Below, piece after piece: positions 47,193-56,593 of a DNA stretch of 62,657 nt. A model generated the notes under the pieces. That model did no database searches. It worked only from the letters and a program-made list of their open reading frames with translations, and was not told the DNA's origin. This DNA comes from Cryomorphaceae bacterium. Lineage in GTDB: Bacteria; Bacteroidota; Bacteroidia; Flavobacteriales_D; Crocinitomicaceae. The stretch covers positions 1 to 62,657 of the forward strand of contig JAIXUE010000015.1 in assembly GCA_027483605.1 (NCBI GenBank), in the 5' to 3' direction. A program made the position numbers and the translations under genes. Positions within the stretch are counted from its first letter, which is position 1. Every line of letters starts with the position of its first letter.

Positions 47193-47336
47193 GGAATGTG
47201 ATGCAACTTTTTTTGCGAAGTGTCCGTCAATCTACGGAAGCCCATTTCGGCAACCCATCTTACTTTAGCATCATGAAACACCATTACTTGTATTAATCCT
47301 AAACCAGAGCTTTGGCTCTACTAAAATGCAAGTCGT

Positions 47337-47981
47337 ATGAGTAATTATTTGGGTGCCCGCATTCGCGTGGCTTTTGTAGAATCTGATGTCATTTTTAGAA
47401 CTGGTTTGCGTGCCTTGCTCGAACCTCGAAACGATTTCGAGTGGGTTGGCGAAGCGGCAAGTTTGAGCGATTTTCGCGCACGTTATGCTGGTGTTGGTAT
47501 TCAAGTCATCATGATAGATGCCAACCTGCTCCAAGACCTCGACAAAGTCTATTTTCAGTTCTGGATGTCAGCCTGGCCTCACGCCAAGTTCTTATTGTTG
47601 GTTCCTAATTTCAAATCGGCTATGGTTCCACTTTTCTTGAAGTGGGGCTTTCATGGGGTGGTCAACAAATGGAACATGCAAGAAGAGGCAGTCGCTGCTT
47701 TTCGCCAAGTTTTTTATCAGCAATCCTACTTGCATCCCAATACCAAGCGCTTGCTAGATGCCGAACGCCGCACCATCAATACGCTTGAGCGCATCACCGC
47801 CAGAGAAATAGATGTCATTCGCGGTATTTGCCAAGAAAAAACCTGTAAAGAAATTGCCCACGACCTCCAGATTTCTCCGCGCACGGTAGAAACCCACAAA
47901 ATGCGCATCATTGAAAAGCTTGACGTCCGCAACACTGCCGGCATCATTGTTCACGCCGTGCGCTTAGGGATCATTCCTTAG
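47337..47981 (+). CDS. Orphan NarL/FixJ-type response regulator
   Basis: Protein of 214 residues. The receiver domain (about 9-130) keeps the acidic pair (VESDV), an Asp after a beta strand (VIMIDANL) and a Lys (GVVNKWN), so phosphorylation is possible; the usual Thr/Ser after strand 4 is replaced (LLLVPN). The C-terminal LuxR-type helix-turn-helix (about 150-210) is typical: ITAREIDVIRGICQEKTCKEIA. No histidine kinase is nearby. The 192-base upstream region holds the FNR-type repeat at 47179-47192, a weak stem-loop (47306-47319) and no consensus -7 box for this gene. Confidence 0.88.
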   Translation: MSNYLGARIRVAFVESDVIFRTGLRALLEPRNDFEWVGEAASLSDFRARYAGVGIQVIMIDANLLQDLDKVYFQFWMSAWPHAKFLLLVPNFKSAMVPLFLKWGFHGVVNKWNMQEEAVAAFRQVFYQQSYLHPNTKRLLDAERRTINTLERITAREIDVIRGICQEKTCKEIAHDLQISPRTVETHKMRIIEKLDVRNTAGIIVHAVRLGIIP

Positions 47982-50167
47982 CGCACTTCAATTTCATCGA
48001 TGAACAACCATGGCACATTTCCAGCACCTGGGTTGCCCGAAGGAATGTGCCCCACGCCATATAATACAATATGAATCGTTTTGGTTTTGTCTTTGATGTT
48101 CTCAATCACAATCGTTTCTTCGCTGGAATAACCGTCTGCAATGCCATTTCCGACGCCTGTTTTAGAAAAGGAAATGTTATATGTTTGCGCGGCCCAAATC
48201 CAGCTGTTGGGGTCGTGCAGGGTATGGATGCGCAGCTCTTTTACTTTGATAGCTTTGTCGAAAACAATGTCAAATGCAACGCTATCGCTGTCAAAGCCCA
48301 ACCATTCATTGCCTTTCCAAGGGCGTGCACCCAATTGACCATCCACAATAGTAAGGTCGCCGTTGTCGTATTTTGGACTGGGTTTGGTGATGAAATCAAT
48401 TTTTGCGCCCAAAGCTTTGTGCACAATGATATTCATTTCCTTGATTGGCAAGTTCGGACCTTGATCCAACTTTAATTGAACGGTTTTGGTATTTCTTTTA
48501 GTTGGCTTGATCTGAGCAAACATTTCTGGATAAGCAATGATGCCTTTTGCAGCCGTTTTCTGAATGACGATACCTCCATTTTCCGATCGGGAAGTTTGTA
48601 AGTTCGGTTTCAGGCAACTTTTAGAGAAATTTACCTTTTGTGTTTCTAAGAAAGGAAAGTGGTTGTTTGTCAAGACGGAAAAAAACTTTTCGTATGTCGT
48701 TGGCGTCTCTGACCAAAGCGCGGTGCTCAAGGCAATGGCTCTGGGGTAGGTCATGTATTCTAACTGCGCCATATTCGGGATGTATTCTGTCCAGAGGTTG
48801 CCTTGCGCGCCGAGTACATAGGCAGCTTCTGCCGTATTCATATCGGGCGGAATTGGGTTAAACGAGAGGACTTTTTCTAAGGAAGTGAAACCGCCAATGG
48901 CAAGGGGTTCTTCCGCGCCCCGACCTTGGTAATGATCAAAATAGCAGTGTGAGCCCGGGCACATCACTACATAATGACCTTGTGCGGCCGCGGCTTTTCC
49001 GCCTTCGTAGCCGCGCCAAGACATCACGGTGGCGTTGGGCGAAAGCCCGCCTTCTAAGATTTCATCCCAGCCAATGAGTTTTTTACCGTTTTGTGTTAAA
49101 AATGCATCCATTCGGCCAATGAAATAGCTTTGGAGTTCATGTTCGTCGTGGAGGCCATTCGCTTTGATAACGGCTTGACATTTGCTGCAGCTTTCCCAAC
49201 GCGTTTTGGGGGCTTCATCGCCTCCGACATGCACATAAGTACTTGGGAATAGTGGTAAAATTTCGCTCAGGATTTCTTGTAAAAACAAAATGCTTTCTTC
49301 TTTGGCGCAAAAAATATCGTCGAAAATGCCCCATAGGCCTTCTACACCATGCGCTTCGCCGGTGCAAGCATATTGTGGATAAGCCGCAAGTGCTGCTCTG
49401 GCGTGGCCCGGCATCTCAATTTCTGGCACTACTTCGATGTATCTTGCTGCTGCGTAGGCAACCACATCTTTGATTTGTTCTTGGGTGTAAAAACCGCCGT
49501 AGCGCGTTTTGTCATAGGTGCGTGGTAGGGTGCTGTAATGGTTTTCTACTGTGGAATCTCGCCAAGCACCAACTTCGGTTAATAGTGGATATTTTTTGAT
49601 TTCAATGCGCCAGCCTTGGTCATCGGTAAGGTGCCAATGAAAAGTATTGAATTTGTAATAGGCCATCAGGTCTAAAAAGCGCTTGACTTCTTCTACCGTA
49701 AAAAAATGTCTCGACACATCTAGGTGTAAGCCGCGCCACTGAAATTTTGGGTAGTCCTTCACGAAGCATTTTGGGAAAACAAGTTGTCCTTCTTTTTGCT
49801 GACTTAATTGCAGCAAGGACACCCAGGCATAGAAGCATGAAGCCTCACTTGAATAGGAAATTGTAATGCGCTCTGCAATGTTGATGCTGTAAGAATCTTG
49901 CTTGACATTGGTCAGTTTTTTGAACTGCACCATCGGATTTTGCACAAATGGGCTTACTTCAATTCCTTTTGACCACAGCGCGTAGCTTTTGAAAGATTCG
50001 AGTAGGTTGGGCGTAATTTGCGATGGGTCAATGACTAAACTGCCACTACTCACAAATTGACCATTTGTGGTTTGATAAACGGCTGGTGTGGGCAAAATTG
50101 GACATTCTTGAGCTGTAGCAAACAACGAATAAAGTCCAAAAACAAGAAGGAATCTAAATTTTAACAT
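47978..50167 (-). CDS. Beta-N-acetylhexosaminidase (GH20)
   Basis: Secreted glycosidase of 729 residues removing terminal N-acetylhexosamine from chitin oligomers, glycans or muropeptides. Signal peptide 1-19; N-terminal GH20b domain to about 135; catalytic TIM barrel with FHWHLTDDQGWRIEIK and the catalytic D317-E318 pair in HVGGDEAPKTRW; C-terminal beta-rich domains (about 540-729), the last one discoidin/CBM-like. The stop shares bases with the convergent response regulator. A TAATTTTA box ends four bases before the ATG. Confidence 0.95.
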   Translation of the reverse strand: MLKFRFLLVFGLYSLFATAQECPILPTPAVYQTTNGQFVSSGSLVIDPSQITPNLLESFKSYALWSKGIEVSPFVQNPMVQFKKLTNVKQDSYSINIAERITISYSSEASCFYAWVSLLQLSQQKEGQLVFPKCFVKDYPKFQWRGLHLDVSRHFFTVEEVKRFLDLMAYYKFNTFHWHLTDDQGWRIEIKKYPLLTEVGAWRDSTVENHYSTLPRTYDKTRYGGFYTQEQIKDVVAYAAARYIEVVPEIEMPGHARAALAAYPQYACTGEAHGVEGLWGIFDDIFCAKEESILFLQEILSEILPLFPSTYVHVGGDEAPKTRWESCSKCQAVIKANGLHDEHELQSYFIGRMDAFLTQNGKKLIGWDEILEGGLSPNATVMSWRGYEGGKAAAAQGHYVVMCPGSHCYFDHYQGRGAEEPLAIGGFTSLEKVLSFNPIPPDMNTAEAAYVLGAQGNLWTEYIPNMAQLEYMTYPRAIALSTALWSETPTTYEKFFSVLTNNHFPFLETQKVNFSKSCLKPNLQTSRSENGGIVIQKTAAKGIIAYPEMFAQIKPTKRNTKTVQLKLDQGPNLPIKEMNIIVHKALGAKIDFITKPSPKYDNGDLTIVDGQLGARPWKGNEWLGFDSDSVAFDIVFDKAIKVKELRIHTLHDPNSWIWAAQTYNISFSKTGVGNGIADGYSSEETIVIENIKDKTKTIHIVLYGVGHIPSGNPGAGNVPWLFIDEIEVR

Positions 50168-50171
50168 GCCC

Positions 50172-50179
50172 TAAAATTA
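50172..50179 (-). promoter_or_regulatory. -7 box adjacent to the GH20 start
   Basis: TAATTTTA on the minus strand ends four bases before the ATG at 50167. Confidence 0.4.
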
Positions 50180-50198
50180 ATGAATTCATTCAGATGAC

Positions 50199-50206
50199 TA
50201 ACTTTG
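50199..50206 (+). promoter_or_regulatory. -7 box of the cystathionine-beta-synthase-like gene
   Basis: TAACTTTG ends 14 bases before the ATG at 50221. It lies inside the longer open frame starting at 50194, which argues against that longer start. Confidence 0.5.
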
Positions 50207-50220
50207 TCCAAAGTTCCTTC

Positions 50221-51582
50221 ATGAAAGTATACAACAATATCTTAGAAACCATCGGCAATACGCCCTTGGTGCGCATCAATAAATTAGCCAAGTCGGTTCC
50301 AGCTCAGGTTTTTGCCAAAGTAGAAACAACCAATCCAGGCAACTCTGTAAAAGACCGAATGGCGCTCAAAATGATCGAAGATGCCGAAAAATCCGGGATC
50401 CTGAAGCCTGGCGGCACCGTCATCGAAGGAACCTCTGGCAACACCGGTATGGGTTTGGCCTTGGCTTGTATCATCAAAGGGTACAAACTCATCTGCGTAC
50501 TCAACGACAAGCAATCCAAAGAAAAAATGGATATTTTGCGCGCCGTGGGTGCCGAGGTAGTGGTTTGCCCGACGGCAGTTGAACCTACAGACCCGCGTTC
50601 GTATTATTCGGTATCGCGTCGTTTGGCCACTGAAATCCCCAACTCATGGTACGTCAATCAGTACGATAACTTATCGAACAGAACTGCTCACTACGAACAA
50701 ACTGGCCCTGAAATATGGGCGCAAACTGAAGGTAAAATCACTCATTTCATTGTGGGGGTGGGAACAGGCGGTACTATTTCAGGAGTAGGGCAGTACCTCA
50801 AAGAAAAAAATCCGAACATTCAAATATGGGGTATCGATACTTACGGTTCCGTGTTTAAAAAATACAAGGAAACGGGTATTTTCGACGAGAATGAAATCTA
50901 CCCCTACATTACAGAAGGTATCGGCGAAGACATCCTGCCGGCCAACGTCGATTTTGACGTCATTGATCATTTCGAAAAAGTCACCGACAAAGATGCTGCT
51001 GTTTACACCCGTAGATTGGCGCGAGAAGAAGGAATTTTTGTGGGCAACTCAGCGGGTGCTGCCATTAAAGGGCTCTTGCAAATGGGTGAAAAACTCACCA
51101 AAGACGATGTAGTGGTAGTGTTATTCCACGACCACGGCAGCCGTTATGTCGGTAAAATTTTCAATGACGACTGGATGCGCGAACGCGGCTTTTTAGAAGA
51201 AGAACTCCTTACAGCTGGTGACTTAGTCGCCAAGCATGGCAACAAGCCTTTGGTATCGCTGTATGCAGAAGAACTGGTTTCACATGCCATCGCCAAAATG
51301 CGTAATTTTGATATTTCTCAAATTCCGGTCATGAAAGATGGTCAATTTGTAGGATCTATAGACGATAGTCACGTATACCAACTTTTAGTCGAAGACCCAA
51401 GCCTGAGAGATGCGCCGATTTCAACAATAATGAATCCAGCTTTTCCGGTTGTTCAACAAAACACAAGTGTCGAAGAGCTTTGCAAATTGATTTCCAAGCA
51501 CGTTCCGGCAGTACTCGTTGAACTCGGTAATGGGAAATTCCATATTGTATCTCGCTACGACGTCATTGCGGCAATGGCTTAA
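50221..51582 (+). CDS. Cystathionine beta-synthase-like enzyme with CBS pair
   Basis: PLP enzyme of 453 residues joining a cysteine-synthase-like catalytic domain (about 1-320) to two CBS modules (about 335-453). The PLP lysine is in NSVKDRMALKM; TSGNTGMGLAL binds the substrate carboxylate; GVGTGGTISG holds the cofactor phosphate. It could make cystathionine from serine and homocysteine, or act as a cysteine synthase; the CBS pair favours the first and implies regulation by an adenosyl ligand. The downstream gene starts 6 bases later. Confidence 0.92.
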   Translation: MKVYNNILETIGNTPLVRINKLAKSVPAQVFAKVETTNPGNSVKDRMALKMIEDAEKSGILKPGGTVIEGTSGNTGMGLALACIIKGYKLICVLNDKQSKEKMDILRAVGAEVVVCPTAVEPTDPRSYYSVSRRLATEIPNSWYVNQYDNLSNRTAHYEQTGPEIWAQTEGKITHFIVGVGTGGTISGVGQYLKEKNPNIQIWGIDTYGSVFKKYKETGIFDENEIYPYITEGIGEDILPANVDFDVIDHFEKVTDKDAAVYTRRLAREEGIFVGNSAGAAIKGLLQMGEKLTKDDVVVVLFHDHGSRYVGKIFNDDWMRERGFLEEELLTAGDLVAKHGNKPLVSLYAEELVSHAIAKMRNFDISQIPVMKDGQFVGSIDDSHVYQLLVEDPSLRDAPISTIMNPAFPVVQQNTSVEELCKLISKHVPAVLVELGNGKFHIVSRYDVIAAMA

Positions 51583-51588
51583 GCTCCC

Positions 51589-52323
51589 ATGCGGATCATT
51601 TCTTTGGTGCCTTCCTTGACTGAATACCTCTGGGCCTTGGGCCTTGAGCAGGAAGTGGTGGGCATCACCAAGTTTTGTATCCACCCGGAGCAATGGTGGA
51701 AAACGAAAACAAGAGTTGGTGGTACCAAGAAGTTGAATTTTGAGGTGCTTGAAGCGCTCGAGCCCACACTTGTCATTGCCAATAAAGAAGAAAACACCAA
51801 AGAAGACATCGCCCGACTTCAACAAAATTATCCTGTTTTACTGACGGATATCAATACCCTAGACGACGCTTTTTATTACTTACTTGAGATTGGTCATAAA
51901 GTGAATCGAATGGCGCAGGCGCAAGCACTTGTTGCGCAGATCAAAAGGGGCTTCCAAGAACTAGGCCCTGTAGCAAACGGTGCATCCTTTCTCTATTTTA
52001 TTTGGAAAGATCCCTATTTTGTCGTGGGCCCAAATACTTACATCAATGCTTTGTTGTCTCATTTTGGCTTGCAAAACTATTGCAGTATCGAAAGGTATCC
52101 AGCGCTAGATGAATTGATGAATCAGCCCGCCCATTCAAATGCTACTCCAGATCTCATCTTTCTCAGTTCAGAACCTTATCCTTTTAAAGACGAGCATGTT
52201 TCCTCTTTTCAAAAGCAGTTCCCAAATTCCAAAGTACGCCTGATCGATGGCGAGATGTGCTCTTGGTACGGTTCTAGGATGCTTTTGGTACCAGCATATT
52301 TAAAAAGATTGTTTTTGGAATGA
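51589..52323 (+). CDS. BtuF-like helical-backbone metal/cobalamin receptor
   Basis: Protein of 244 residues of the periplasmic-binding class III fold: RIISLVPSLTEYLWALGL, LEALEPTLVIANKEENTKED and a long backbone helix (about 95-120). The family binds cobalamin, heme or siderophore metals for ABC importers. No signal peptide or lipobox is visible and no transporter genes are adjacent, so it may be cytoplasmic. A link to the B12-dependent mutase at 31451-34704 is possible but not shown. Confidence 0.85.
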   Translation: MRIISLVPSLTEYLWALGLEQEVVGITKFCIHPEQWWKTKTRVGGTKKLNFEVLEALEPTLVIANKEENTKEDIARLQQNYPVLLTDINTLDDAFYYLLEIGHKVNRMAQAQALVAQIKRGFQELGPVANGASFLYFIWKDPYFVVGPNTYINALLSHFGLQNYCSIERYPALDELMNQPAHSNATPDLIFLSSEPYPFKDEHVSSFQKQFPNSKVRLIDGEMCSWYGSRMLLVPAYLKRLFLE

Positions 52324-52345
52324 TAATTGCGGAAAATAACGACCT

Positions 52346-54751
52346 ATGATTCAAAAATTACTCCTTCTATTACTAGGCTTACAGTCAGTTGTTTGGTCTC
52401 AAAAATATCAAATTTTAGATCAAAATTTGAATCAAGGCATTGCATTTGCCAAAATTTATCCAGAGAAAGAACCTGCAAAGCTCACTGATATTGACGGCAT
52501 ATTTGAGCTCATTAATGTAGATCAAAAGATCAGGATCCGCGCTCAAGGATACCACGACACCAGTGTTTTTGTGCCGGCACTTTCATCTCCTCAAATTTAC
52601 CTACGTACCAAAGCACAGGAGACGCAAGATGTTGTGGTTTTGCCGGGTGTTAACCCAGCTGTACGCATTATTGAACAAGCTATTGCCAATAGAAAACGCA
52701 ATCATCCGCAAGCACACGGGGGCTTTATTGCTGAGCAGTATAGCAAGTTTGTTTTTGATTTAGACGATAGCACTAGGCGAAAAATGGCAGATACCATTAT
52801 TGCTCCGACAGATACCAATAACTTTGAATTCAAGCAATTCACCGATAGACAGGCGTTTTTTATTTCAGAGACGAAATCGAGTCATTATTTTGAGCCGCCC
52901 TATCGAGAGAAAGAAATCATCGAGGCTTATCGTGTTTCAGGCTTTACCGATCCGGCTTTGTCGAGCATTGCTCAGAGCTTGCAGTCTTTTCACTTTTACG
53001 AAATTCAACTAGAGATACTTGGCCTAAAGTATTTGAGTCCGCTTGCTCCTGGTTCGCTCAATCGCTACTTTTTCTCCCTAAGAGACACCACTATTTCTGG
53101 TCTAGACACCACCTTTACCATTTTTTTTAAACCCAAAAAAGGTGCTGATTTTACGGGGTTAACGGGTTTTTTGTATATCAACACAAATGGTTTTGCCATT
53201 GAGAAAGTGCAGGCCTCTCCTTTTAATCCGCCTCCCAACACGAATAAAGTGGCAGTGGTTCAAGAATACCAACTCCTGAACTCAAGCATATGGTTCCCAA
53301 AGCAATTGAGTACCACAATTTACCTTCCGTTTATTGCCTTGAGTTTTGACTCCTTGCCAGCAGTCATTGTTGGAAAGGGAATCAATGTGGTCAAGCAAGT
53401 GCGTTTTGATCCACCTGAACTCGATAAAGTTAAGTTTCAGCAGGTGGCTGTAGAGACGCTCCCCAACGCAGCTAATCAACTTACTACCGAACAATGGGAT
53501 ACGGTTCGAATTGCCCCGCTAAGCGACCGTGAAAAAATGACTTATTTACAAATTGATTCACTTTCTGAAGTGCATGGTTTCGATCAAAAACTAAAGTTGG
53601 CCAAAGCACTTGCGACTGGAAAACTCCAATTGGGTTATGCTCAACTTGATGTGAGCAAATTTGTAAGGTATAATGCTTTTGAGCGCGTGCGTTTGGGTTT
53701 GGGTCTTGAGAGTTCAAAAAGACTGTCATCGGTATTTAATTTTGGAGCTAGTGGAGGATATGGTCTCGATGACCAGCGTTTCAAATATGAAGCTTACCTG
53801 AATGTATTTATTCCCTCTGCGCAACAATTTAAACTCAAGGCTTTTCGGAGTGCCGATATTGCCGAAGTGGGCGCCCCCCTGATGTATCAAACGAGTTTGT
53901 TATTTAAGCAAGATGCTGTTCGCAATTTGTATGCTTCAAATATGGCATACCAAGAAAAGCTTGGCTTGCTGTTTTCAGGTCAAATCAAGGCAAATCAACG
54001 ATTTGAATTAGAGACGAGTCTGCAACGCAATCAATACACTGACGCTTATTTATACCAAGGAGAGTCTTCCGCACAAGTATTTATGAGTCGTTTCACTTTT
54101 AGCTGGGCCTTTAGAGAAAAATCGGCATATTTTGGCGATGTCTTGCTGCCAAAACCAAGTGCTTATCCTAAAATTCAAATTCAGTTAGAACGAGCTTGGC
54201 CCTTGCAGAATTGGTCTACATTTGGCGCTGCTTTTAACCGCATCCAATTCAATGCGTTCCAAGCCCTCACGGTGCCGGGTCGAGGTATTTTGAATTGGAA
54301 TGCACGGTTTTCGCATACAGACCGCTCAACACCATTATTGTTCCAACACGCTGTTTTAGCGAGTCAGTTTGCTGGAAATAACGGCCTCGGAGTGAGTGTC
54401 GCGAATACTTTCGAAACGGTCACGAGTACGGCTTTTTATCACCAAACACAACTGCAAGTGTTTTTGCGTTATGTTCAGAACGCTTGGCGAACGACGGCGG
54501 CATGGAATGAACCTCAAATAGGCTTTCATTATGCATTTGGTTGGGGTACCATGTCAGAAAAAAGCCTTCATAACCTCAGTTTTATGACTATGGATAAGGG
54601 ATATCACGAGGCGGGTATTTTGTTAAATGGCTTGTGGGTGAGTGGTAATTCAAGTTTTGGACTTGGATTTTTTAGTTCTTTTGGCTATTACGCTCCAAAA
54701 GATTGGCGACAAAAAATAGTTCCCAAGCTATCTGTAGGATATGTTTTTTGA
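52346..54751 (+). CDS. DUF5686/carboxypeptidase-regulatory-like outer-membrane protein
   Basis: Protein of 801 residues. Signal peptide 1-18; an N-terminal regulatory-like beta domain (about 20-95, ILDQNLNQGIAFAKIYPEK, LTDIDGIFEL); a middle region with the INRKRNHPQ-like repeat zone; and a C-terminal half with barrel strands ending in SVGYVF. This is the Bacteroidota DUF5686 layout, similar to TonB-linked receptors but without a plug. Exact function unknown. It lies 22 bases after the BtuF-like gene and abuts the convergent MerR stop without a gap. Confidence 0.88.
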   Translation: MIQKLLLLLLGLQSVVWSQKYQILDQNLNQGIAFAKIYPEKEPAKLTDIDGIFELINVDQKIRIRAQGYHDTSVFVPALSSPQIYLRTKAQETQDVVVLPGVNPAVRIIEQAIANRKRNHPQAHGGFIAEQYSKFVFDLDDSTRRKMADTIIAPTDTNNFEFKQFTDRQAFFISETKSSHYFEPPYREKEIIEAYRVSGFTDPALSSIAQSLQSFHFYEIQLEILGLKYLSPLAPGSLNRYFFSLRDTTISGLDTTFTIFFKPKKGADFTGLTGFLYINTNGFAIEKVQASPFNPPPNTNKVAVVQEYQLLNSSIWFPKQLSTTIYLPFIALSFDSLPAVIVGKGINVVKQVRFDPPELDKVKFQQVAVETLPNAANQLTTEQWDTVRIAPLSDREKMTYLQIDSLSEVHGFDQKLKLAKALATGKLQLGYAQLDVSKFVRYNAFERVRLGLGLESSKRLSSVFNFGASGGYGLDDQRFKYEAYLNVFIPSAQQFKLKAFRSADIAEVGAPLMYQTSLLFKQDAVRNLYASNMAYQEKLGLLFSGQIKANQRFELETSLQRNQYTDAYLYQGESSAQVFMSRFTFSWAFREKSAYFGDVLLPKPSAYPKIQIQLERAWPLQNWSTFGAAFNRIQFNAFQALTVPGRGILNWNARFSHTDRSTPLLFQHAVLASQFAGNNGLGVSVANTFETVTSTAFYHQTQLQVFLRYVQNAWRTTAAWNEPQIGFHYAFGWGTMSEKSLHNLSFMTMDKGYHEAGILLNGLWVSGNSSFGLGFFSSFGYYAPKDWRQKIVPKLSVGYVF

Positions 54752-55303
54752 TCAAAAATCAAAAAGTGTTGGCATGTCGCTTGCTGGCTTTGGTTTTTCA
54801 GGTGCTTTTTTGATAACTGGCTTGGGTTCAGGTGTTGGTGTAAGTGTTGGTTCAGGTTCAGGTATTGGTGCCGATTGTGCAACGGGAGCAAAAGCAGGGT
54901 TTTCTTCCATTTTATGAACCGGTAAGTTCAGCAACTGCTGCTTGATTTTTTCAAGTCTAGCGATCAATTCAAGATGATCTATATGGGAGGTAGATTCATT
55001 TGAAGCACTTGCGATGATTTGGTTGTCAATAACAGAAGACGGAGCTGGCGCTTTTTGCTTGAGTGCTTTTTTAGCACCATCTAAGGTATAGCCTTCAATT
55101 TTGACAAAGTGGTAAATGCGCTTGATTTGCTCGATTTCTTTAACCGAAAAAAGCCGATTGCCCTTTTTGTTCTTTTTTGAAACCACTAAGTTAAATTCCT
55201 TCTCCCAAAATCTTAATAGTGAGGCATTTACTTGCAGCATCTCTGCTACTTCTCCAATGCTGTAGTAAAGTTTGCTAAGTGTTTGATTTTCAATTAAGGG
55301 CAT
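54752..55303 (-). CDS. MerR-family transcriptional regulator
   Basis: Protein of 183 residues. The winged helix-turn-helix (about 10-80) has SIGEVAEMLQVNASLLRFWE and NRLFSVKEIEQIKRIY. A helical stretch (about 80-130) follows, then a Pro/Glu/Lys-rich tail (PIPEPEPTLTPTPEPKPVIKK, in part) ending PTLFDF. No metal-binding Cys cluster is present in the effector region, so it is probably not a metal sensor. The Pro-rich tail differs from the coiled coil of classical MerR dimers. Confidence 0.88.
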   Translation of the reverse strand: MPLIENQTLSKLYYSIGEVAEMLQVNASLLRFWEKEFNLVVSKKNKKGNRLFSVKEIEQIKRIYHFVKIEGYTLDGAKKALKQKAPAPSSVIDNQIIASASNESTSHIDHLELIARLEKIKQQLLNLPVHKMEENPAFAPVAQSAPIPEPEPTLTPTPEPKPVIKKAPEKPKPASDMPTLFDF

Positions 55304-55311
55304 CTGTCTAC

Positions 55312-55345
55312 TTGAATAAGAATTCGAAAATAATTATTATTTTTG
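55312..55345 (+). promoter_or_regulatory. Promoter of the C40 peptidase gene
   Basis: TTG (55312-55314), a 23-base spacer and TATTTTTG (55338-55345), with 16 bases to the ATG at 55362. Confidence 0.5.
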
Positions 55346-55361
55346 CAACGGCTTTCAGAAA

Positions 55362-55871
55362 ATGAAAATAAATCGCGTTTTTTTGCTGTTTCTCTTTTTG
55401 GTTTGCACACGTTTGTTGCAAGCCCAAACCCCTGTCGCCACTCAGCAAGAACAGGCGCCCCTACCAAATGATCCGCAGGTAGATGCCATAATCAATTATG
55501 CGAAGCGTTTTTTAGGTGTACCCTATCGTTATGGTGGCTCTACACCATCAGGTTTTGATTGTTCTGGTTTCATCAATTACATCTTCGGTAATTTTGGCTT
55601 TGATTTAGTCCGAACCAGTTACGGTTTAGCAGAACTCGGCACCACCGTTAAACTCTCTGAGATTCGCCCAGGTGACCTCATGTTTTTCAAAGGCAGTAAT
55701 GTCAATTCTACAAGCGTTGGACATGTCGCGCTCGTCGTGGAGGTAACCCCAACTGCTATTAAGTTTATTCATTCAGCAAATACGGGCGTGCGCATAGACA
55801 ACTTCAATACATCTCAATATTACATACAGCGCTACCTCAAAACCAAGCGCCTCGACTACGGCACACCCTAA
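55362..55871 (+). CDS. Secreted NlpC/P60 (C40) peptidase
   Basis: Protein of 169 residues with a signal peptide (1-21, LLQA-Q) and one NlpC/P60 domain. Catalytic Cys in GFDCSGFINYIF, His in VGHVALVVE, and a third polar residue in HSANTG. It is expected to cut peptidoglycan stem peptides in the periplasm. Compared with the other family member here (25760-26533) it lacks the SH3 half but is clearly exported. Confidence 0.94.
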   Translation: MKINRVFLLFLFLVCTRLLQAQTPVATQQEQAPLPNDPQVDAIINYAKRFLGVPYRYGGSTPSGFDCSGFINYIFGNFGFDLVRTSYGLAELGTTVKLSEIRPGDLMFFKGSNVNSTSVGHVALVVEVTPTAIKFIHSANTGVRIDNFNTSQYYIQRYLKTKRLDYGTP

Positions 55872-55876
55872 TTCAT

Positions 55877-55884
55877 TATCTTTA
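55877..55884 (+). promoter_or_regulatory. -7 box adjacent to the transporter start
   Basis: TATCTTTA ends four bases before the ATG at 55889, only a few bases after the stop of the preceding gene. Confidence 0.35.
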
Positions 55885-55888
55885 CGCC

Positions 55889-56593
55889 ATGGAGCAAGCA
55901 CAACTCAATGAGCGCAGACAATGGCTCTTTATTGCCTTAGCAGGATTATTCGTTACCAATGCCGTTACTGCAGAGCTCATTAGCAACAAACTGATTCAAA
56001 TTCCGCTCGAAGGCTTCTTTTTCGGTCGTAAAGTAGGACCATTCGTCACCATTATCGGGATTTTACCGTGGCCGGTTGTTTTTTTATTGACCGACTTACT
56101 CAACGAATTTTACGGTCAAAAAGCGGTCCGAAGACTCTCCTGGATCACCGCAGGGCTCATCGCTTACTGCTTTTTAATTGTGGGGCTTTCAATGGCTGTT
56201 CCGGCTTATGAAATCAAGGGTTCCAAACTTGCCACAAATGCTGCTTATAACTTGGTATTTGGACAGGCACAAGCGGTTATTGTCGGTAGTATTGTTGCTT
56301 TTTTAGTTTCTCAACTCCTAGATGCTTATATATTTGAGCGCATCAAGCACAAGACAGGGAATCGCTTTATTTGGTTGCGCAGTACAGGCAGTACGCTCAT
56401 TTCGCAACTCATCGATTCTTACATCGTTTTATACATCGGTTTTGTGTTGCCAGGCGCCATGAGTATGGCTACCTACATGGAAGTTGCACCTACCAATTAC
56501 TTACTCAAAATACTGATTGCTATTCTGCTAACGCCTTTAGTGTATGCTGGTCATTGGCTTGTTAGGCGTTATCTGAAGCAGCAGCCTGCTTAA
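55889..56593 (+). CDS. Queuosine precursor transporter (VUT/YhhQ family)
   Basis: Membrane protein of 234 residues with six or seven helices. LISNKLIQIPL, LLTDLLNEFYGQKAVRR and STLISQLIDSYIVLYIGF are hallmarks of the VUT family, which imports queuine or preQ precursors for tRNA modification. It sits 17 bases after the C40 peptidase. Its 3' end overlaps the convergent MFS gene by 32 bases. Confidence 0.92.
   Translation: MEQAQLNERRQWLFIALAGLFVTNAVTAELISNKLIQIPLEGFFFGRKVGPFVTIIGILPWPVVFLLTDLLNEFYGQKAVRRLSWITAGLIAYCFLIVGLSMAVPAYEIKGSKLATNAAYNLVFGQAQAVIVGSIVAFLVSQLLDAYIFERIKHKTGNRFIWLRSTGSTLISQLIDSYIVLYIGFVLPGAMSMATYMEVAPTNYLLKILIAILLTPLVYAGHWLVRRYLKQQPA

Noticed and set aside
47306..47319. AGAGC/GCTCT stem-loop before the response regulator
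   Set aside because: Only five base pairs and no T-run or known leader motif; kept as background.
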